A stretch of 20,859 nt of DNA, taken from positions 1 through 20,859 of IMG/VR virus record IMGVR_UViG_3300006802_000741; one strand, given 5' to 3'. How positions within the stretch are numbered: the stretch's first letter is position 1; each line of letters opens with the position of its first letter. The notes beneath the pieces were generated by a model, which saw only the letters and a list, made by a program, of their open reading frames with translations, had not been told where the DNA came from and searched no databases. The translations under genes and the position numbers were made by a program. Source of the DNA: a virus. Of this stretch, positions 19,567 through 20,859 are shown one piece after another.

Positions 19567-20859
19567 ATGGAAAATCAATCTGCCGCAAGTCGTTACGCAA
19601 AGCTGGCAAGCGACAGAACGATCTTTCTCGATACTGCTAGGGATTGTGCAGCCCTCTCTGTTCCTTATCTTTTGACCCCTACTGGGGTTGTTAATGGACA
19701 GAAGCTGCCAACTCCCTGGCAATCCATGGGCGCTAAAGGCGTTAACGTCATGGCATCTAAGCTGATGCTAAGTTTGTTCCCTGTGAATGCAACTTTCTTC
19801 AAGCTTCAGATTAATGATGGTAAGCTTAGCTTGGACCCCACTTTAAGTGCCTCTGTTAAATCAGAGATTGATCTTTCCCTTTCCAAAATGGAACGGGTGG
19901 TCATGCAAAACATTGCCGAATCACAGGATCGTGTTATCCTCCACCAGGCAATGAAGCACTTGATTGTAACCGGAAATGCTCTGGTATACATGGGCTCAAG
20001 TGGTGTAAAACTTTATCCTCTTGACCGTTTTGTGGTTGTCCGTGATGGAGAGGGTAATCCCACCGAGGTCGTTACTGTTGAATCAATTGACCGTCAATTC
20101 CTTCCTGCTGAGTTTCAAACAGAAGCAATCAGGAATGTCAATGATGTTGCTGATAATACTAGTGCTCCTAGTGTTGATGTGACCGTTGGCGAAAATGAGG
20201 TCGCTGTTTATACTTGGGCCAAGCTCAAGGATGGACAATGGCGTTGGCGTCAAGAAGCCGAAGGTAAGGTTCTTCCTGATTCCTTTGGTAAGGCTCCAAA
20301 GAATACAACTCCGTGGCTTCCTCTCCGATTCAATGTGGTTGATGGGGAAGACTATGGACGGGGCCGAATCGAGGAATACCTTGGTGATCTAAGGTCCCTT
20401 GAGGGGCTCATGCAAGCCATGGTGGAGGGTTCTGCTGCCGCTGCTAAGGTGGTGTTCCTTGTTAGCCCTGCCGCTACTGTGAAGCCTTCTACGCTTGCCA
20501 AGGCGGGCAATGGAGCAATCATCCAGGGCCGTGCTGAGGACGTGACTGCTGTTCAAGTGAGCAAGCAAGCCGACTTCTCCTCTGCCTATCAGATGATCCA
20601 GTCCCTGACTCAACGGCTGTCTGAGGCGTTCCTGATCCTCTCCGTGAGGCAATCTGAGCGTACCACTGCCGAAGAGATCCGTGCTACCCAGCAGGAACTC
20701 AATGAACAACTTGGAGGCATCTATGGTAACCTTACCGTGGAACTGGTTCGCCCGTACCTCCAACGGAAACTGTTTACCCTTCAACGCTCTAAGGAACTTC
20801 CACAACTGCCTAAGGGTATTGTGTTCCCAACCATCATTGCTGGCCTTGAGGGCATTGGC
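19567..20859 (+). CDS. Head-tail connector / portal protein (T7 gp8-like), 5' part
   Basis: Open from ATG 19567 to the window edge (431 codons, no stop). It forms the dodecameric ring through which terminase pumps DNA and to which the tail attaches. MENQSAASRYAKLASDRTIF, TPWQSMGAKGVNVMASKLML, HLIVTGNALVYMG, VDGEDYGRGRIEEYLGDLRSLEGL and RTTAEEIRATQQELNEQLGGIYG are all hallmarks of T7 gp8-family connectors (Head_tail_connect). The remaining 100 or so codons lie outside. It opens the morphogenesis block 3 nt after the gp7.3-like gene. Confidence 0.97.
   Translation, partial: MENQSAASRYAKLASDRTIFLDTARDCAALSVPYLLTPTGVVNGQKLPTPWQSMGAKGVNVMASKLMLSLFPVNATFFKLQINDGKLSLDPTLSASVKSEIDLSLSKMERVVMQNIAESQDRVILHQAMKHLIVTGNALVYMGSSGVKLYPLDRFVVVRDGEGNPTEVVTVESIDRQFLPAEFQTEAIRNVNDVADNTSAPSVDVTVGENEVAVYTWAKLKDGQWRWRQEAEGKVLPDSFGKAPKNTTPWLPLRFNVVDGEDYGRGRIEEYLGDLRSLEGLMQAMVEGSAAAAKVVFLVSPAATVKPSTLAKAGNGAIIQGRAEDVTAVQVSKQADFSSAYQMIQSLTQRLSEAFLILSVRQSERTTAEEIRATQQELNEQLGGIYGNLTVELVRPYLQRKLFTLQRSKELPQLPKGIVFPTIIAGLEGIG

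Noticed and set aside
1-20859. CRISPR array, insertion sequence, integrase or host photosynthesis genes
   Set aside because: No regularly spaced repeats, no transposase or integrase frame, and no psbA, hli or talC product were found among the frames.

Overview
The window is part of the genome of a lytic T7-like podovirus that almost certainly infects marine or estuarine cyanobacteria (Synechococcus/Cyanobium type). The evidence is a T7-type core in T7 order (single-subunit RNA polymerase, acidic-tailed ssDNA-binding protein, endonuclease I, primase-helicase, family A DNA polymerase, 5'-3' exonuclease, then the head-tail connector) combined with the cyanopodovirus extras: ThyX, a MazG-like pyrophosphohydrolase, a DUF3310 protein, and a very small ribonucleotide reductase with a ferritin-like beta subunit. 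The make-up resembles P60/Syn5/S-CBP4-like cyanopodoviruses. No photosynthesis gene lies in the window. This is judged from remembered family motifs, not from a search.

Layout. Positions 1-2705 are the right-hand late end: the tail of a virion gene, a long basic disordered protein, a 44-aa basic protein and the large terminase. Positions 2706-4882 look like a junction zone where the physical genome ends (direct terminal repeats) are expected. It holds two long non-coding stretches (519 and about 700 nt) around a thyX plus membrane-protein pair. The first stretch has a GC-rich part with hairpins and then a strikingly AT-rich island (about 23% GC) with a nested palindrome. The second is GC-rich and densely folded, has a possible ncRNA, and ends in a host-type promoter overlapping a Syn5-like phage promoter sequence.

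From 4883 to the end of the window every gene is on the + strand and packed almost without gaps: many 4-nt ATGA, 1-nt TAATG/TGATG and 8-nt overlaps. The only interior non-coding gap above 10 nt is 5198-5276, and it can form two mutually exclusive hairpins. Genes 4883-7603 are small early genes of mostly unknown function, which host RNA polymerase must transcribe because the phage RNA polymerase lies downstream (7607-9943). Then come the replication genes (10407-16181), nucleotide metabolism genes (16317-19141), and the start of the morphogenesis block (gp7.3-like protein, portal), which runs off the right edge.

How the parts work together. Host RNA polymerase reads the early genes and the phage RNA polymerase; the latter drives the rest. 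Endonuclease I and the exonuclease degrade host DNA, and the RNR, ThyX, MazG and DUF3310 proteins shape the dNTP pool. The polymerase, primase-helicase and SSB form a T7-style replisome, in which both helicase and SSB end in acidic tails with a terminal Phe. The most interesting items are the class-0-like RNR whose beta subunit appears to lack the usual radical Tyr, the nested-palindrome AT island, the structured RNA region before the early genes, the alternative-hairpin gap at 5198-5276, and an 18-bp perfect (29-bp near-perfect) repeat shared by the terminase 3' flank and the middle of the RNA polymerase gene.
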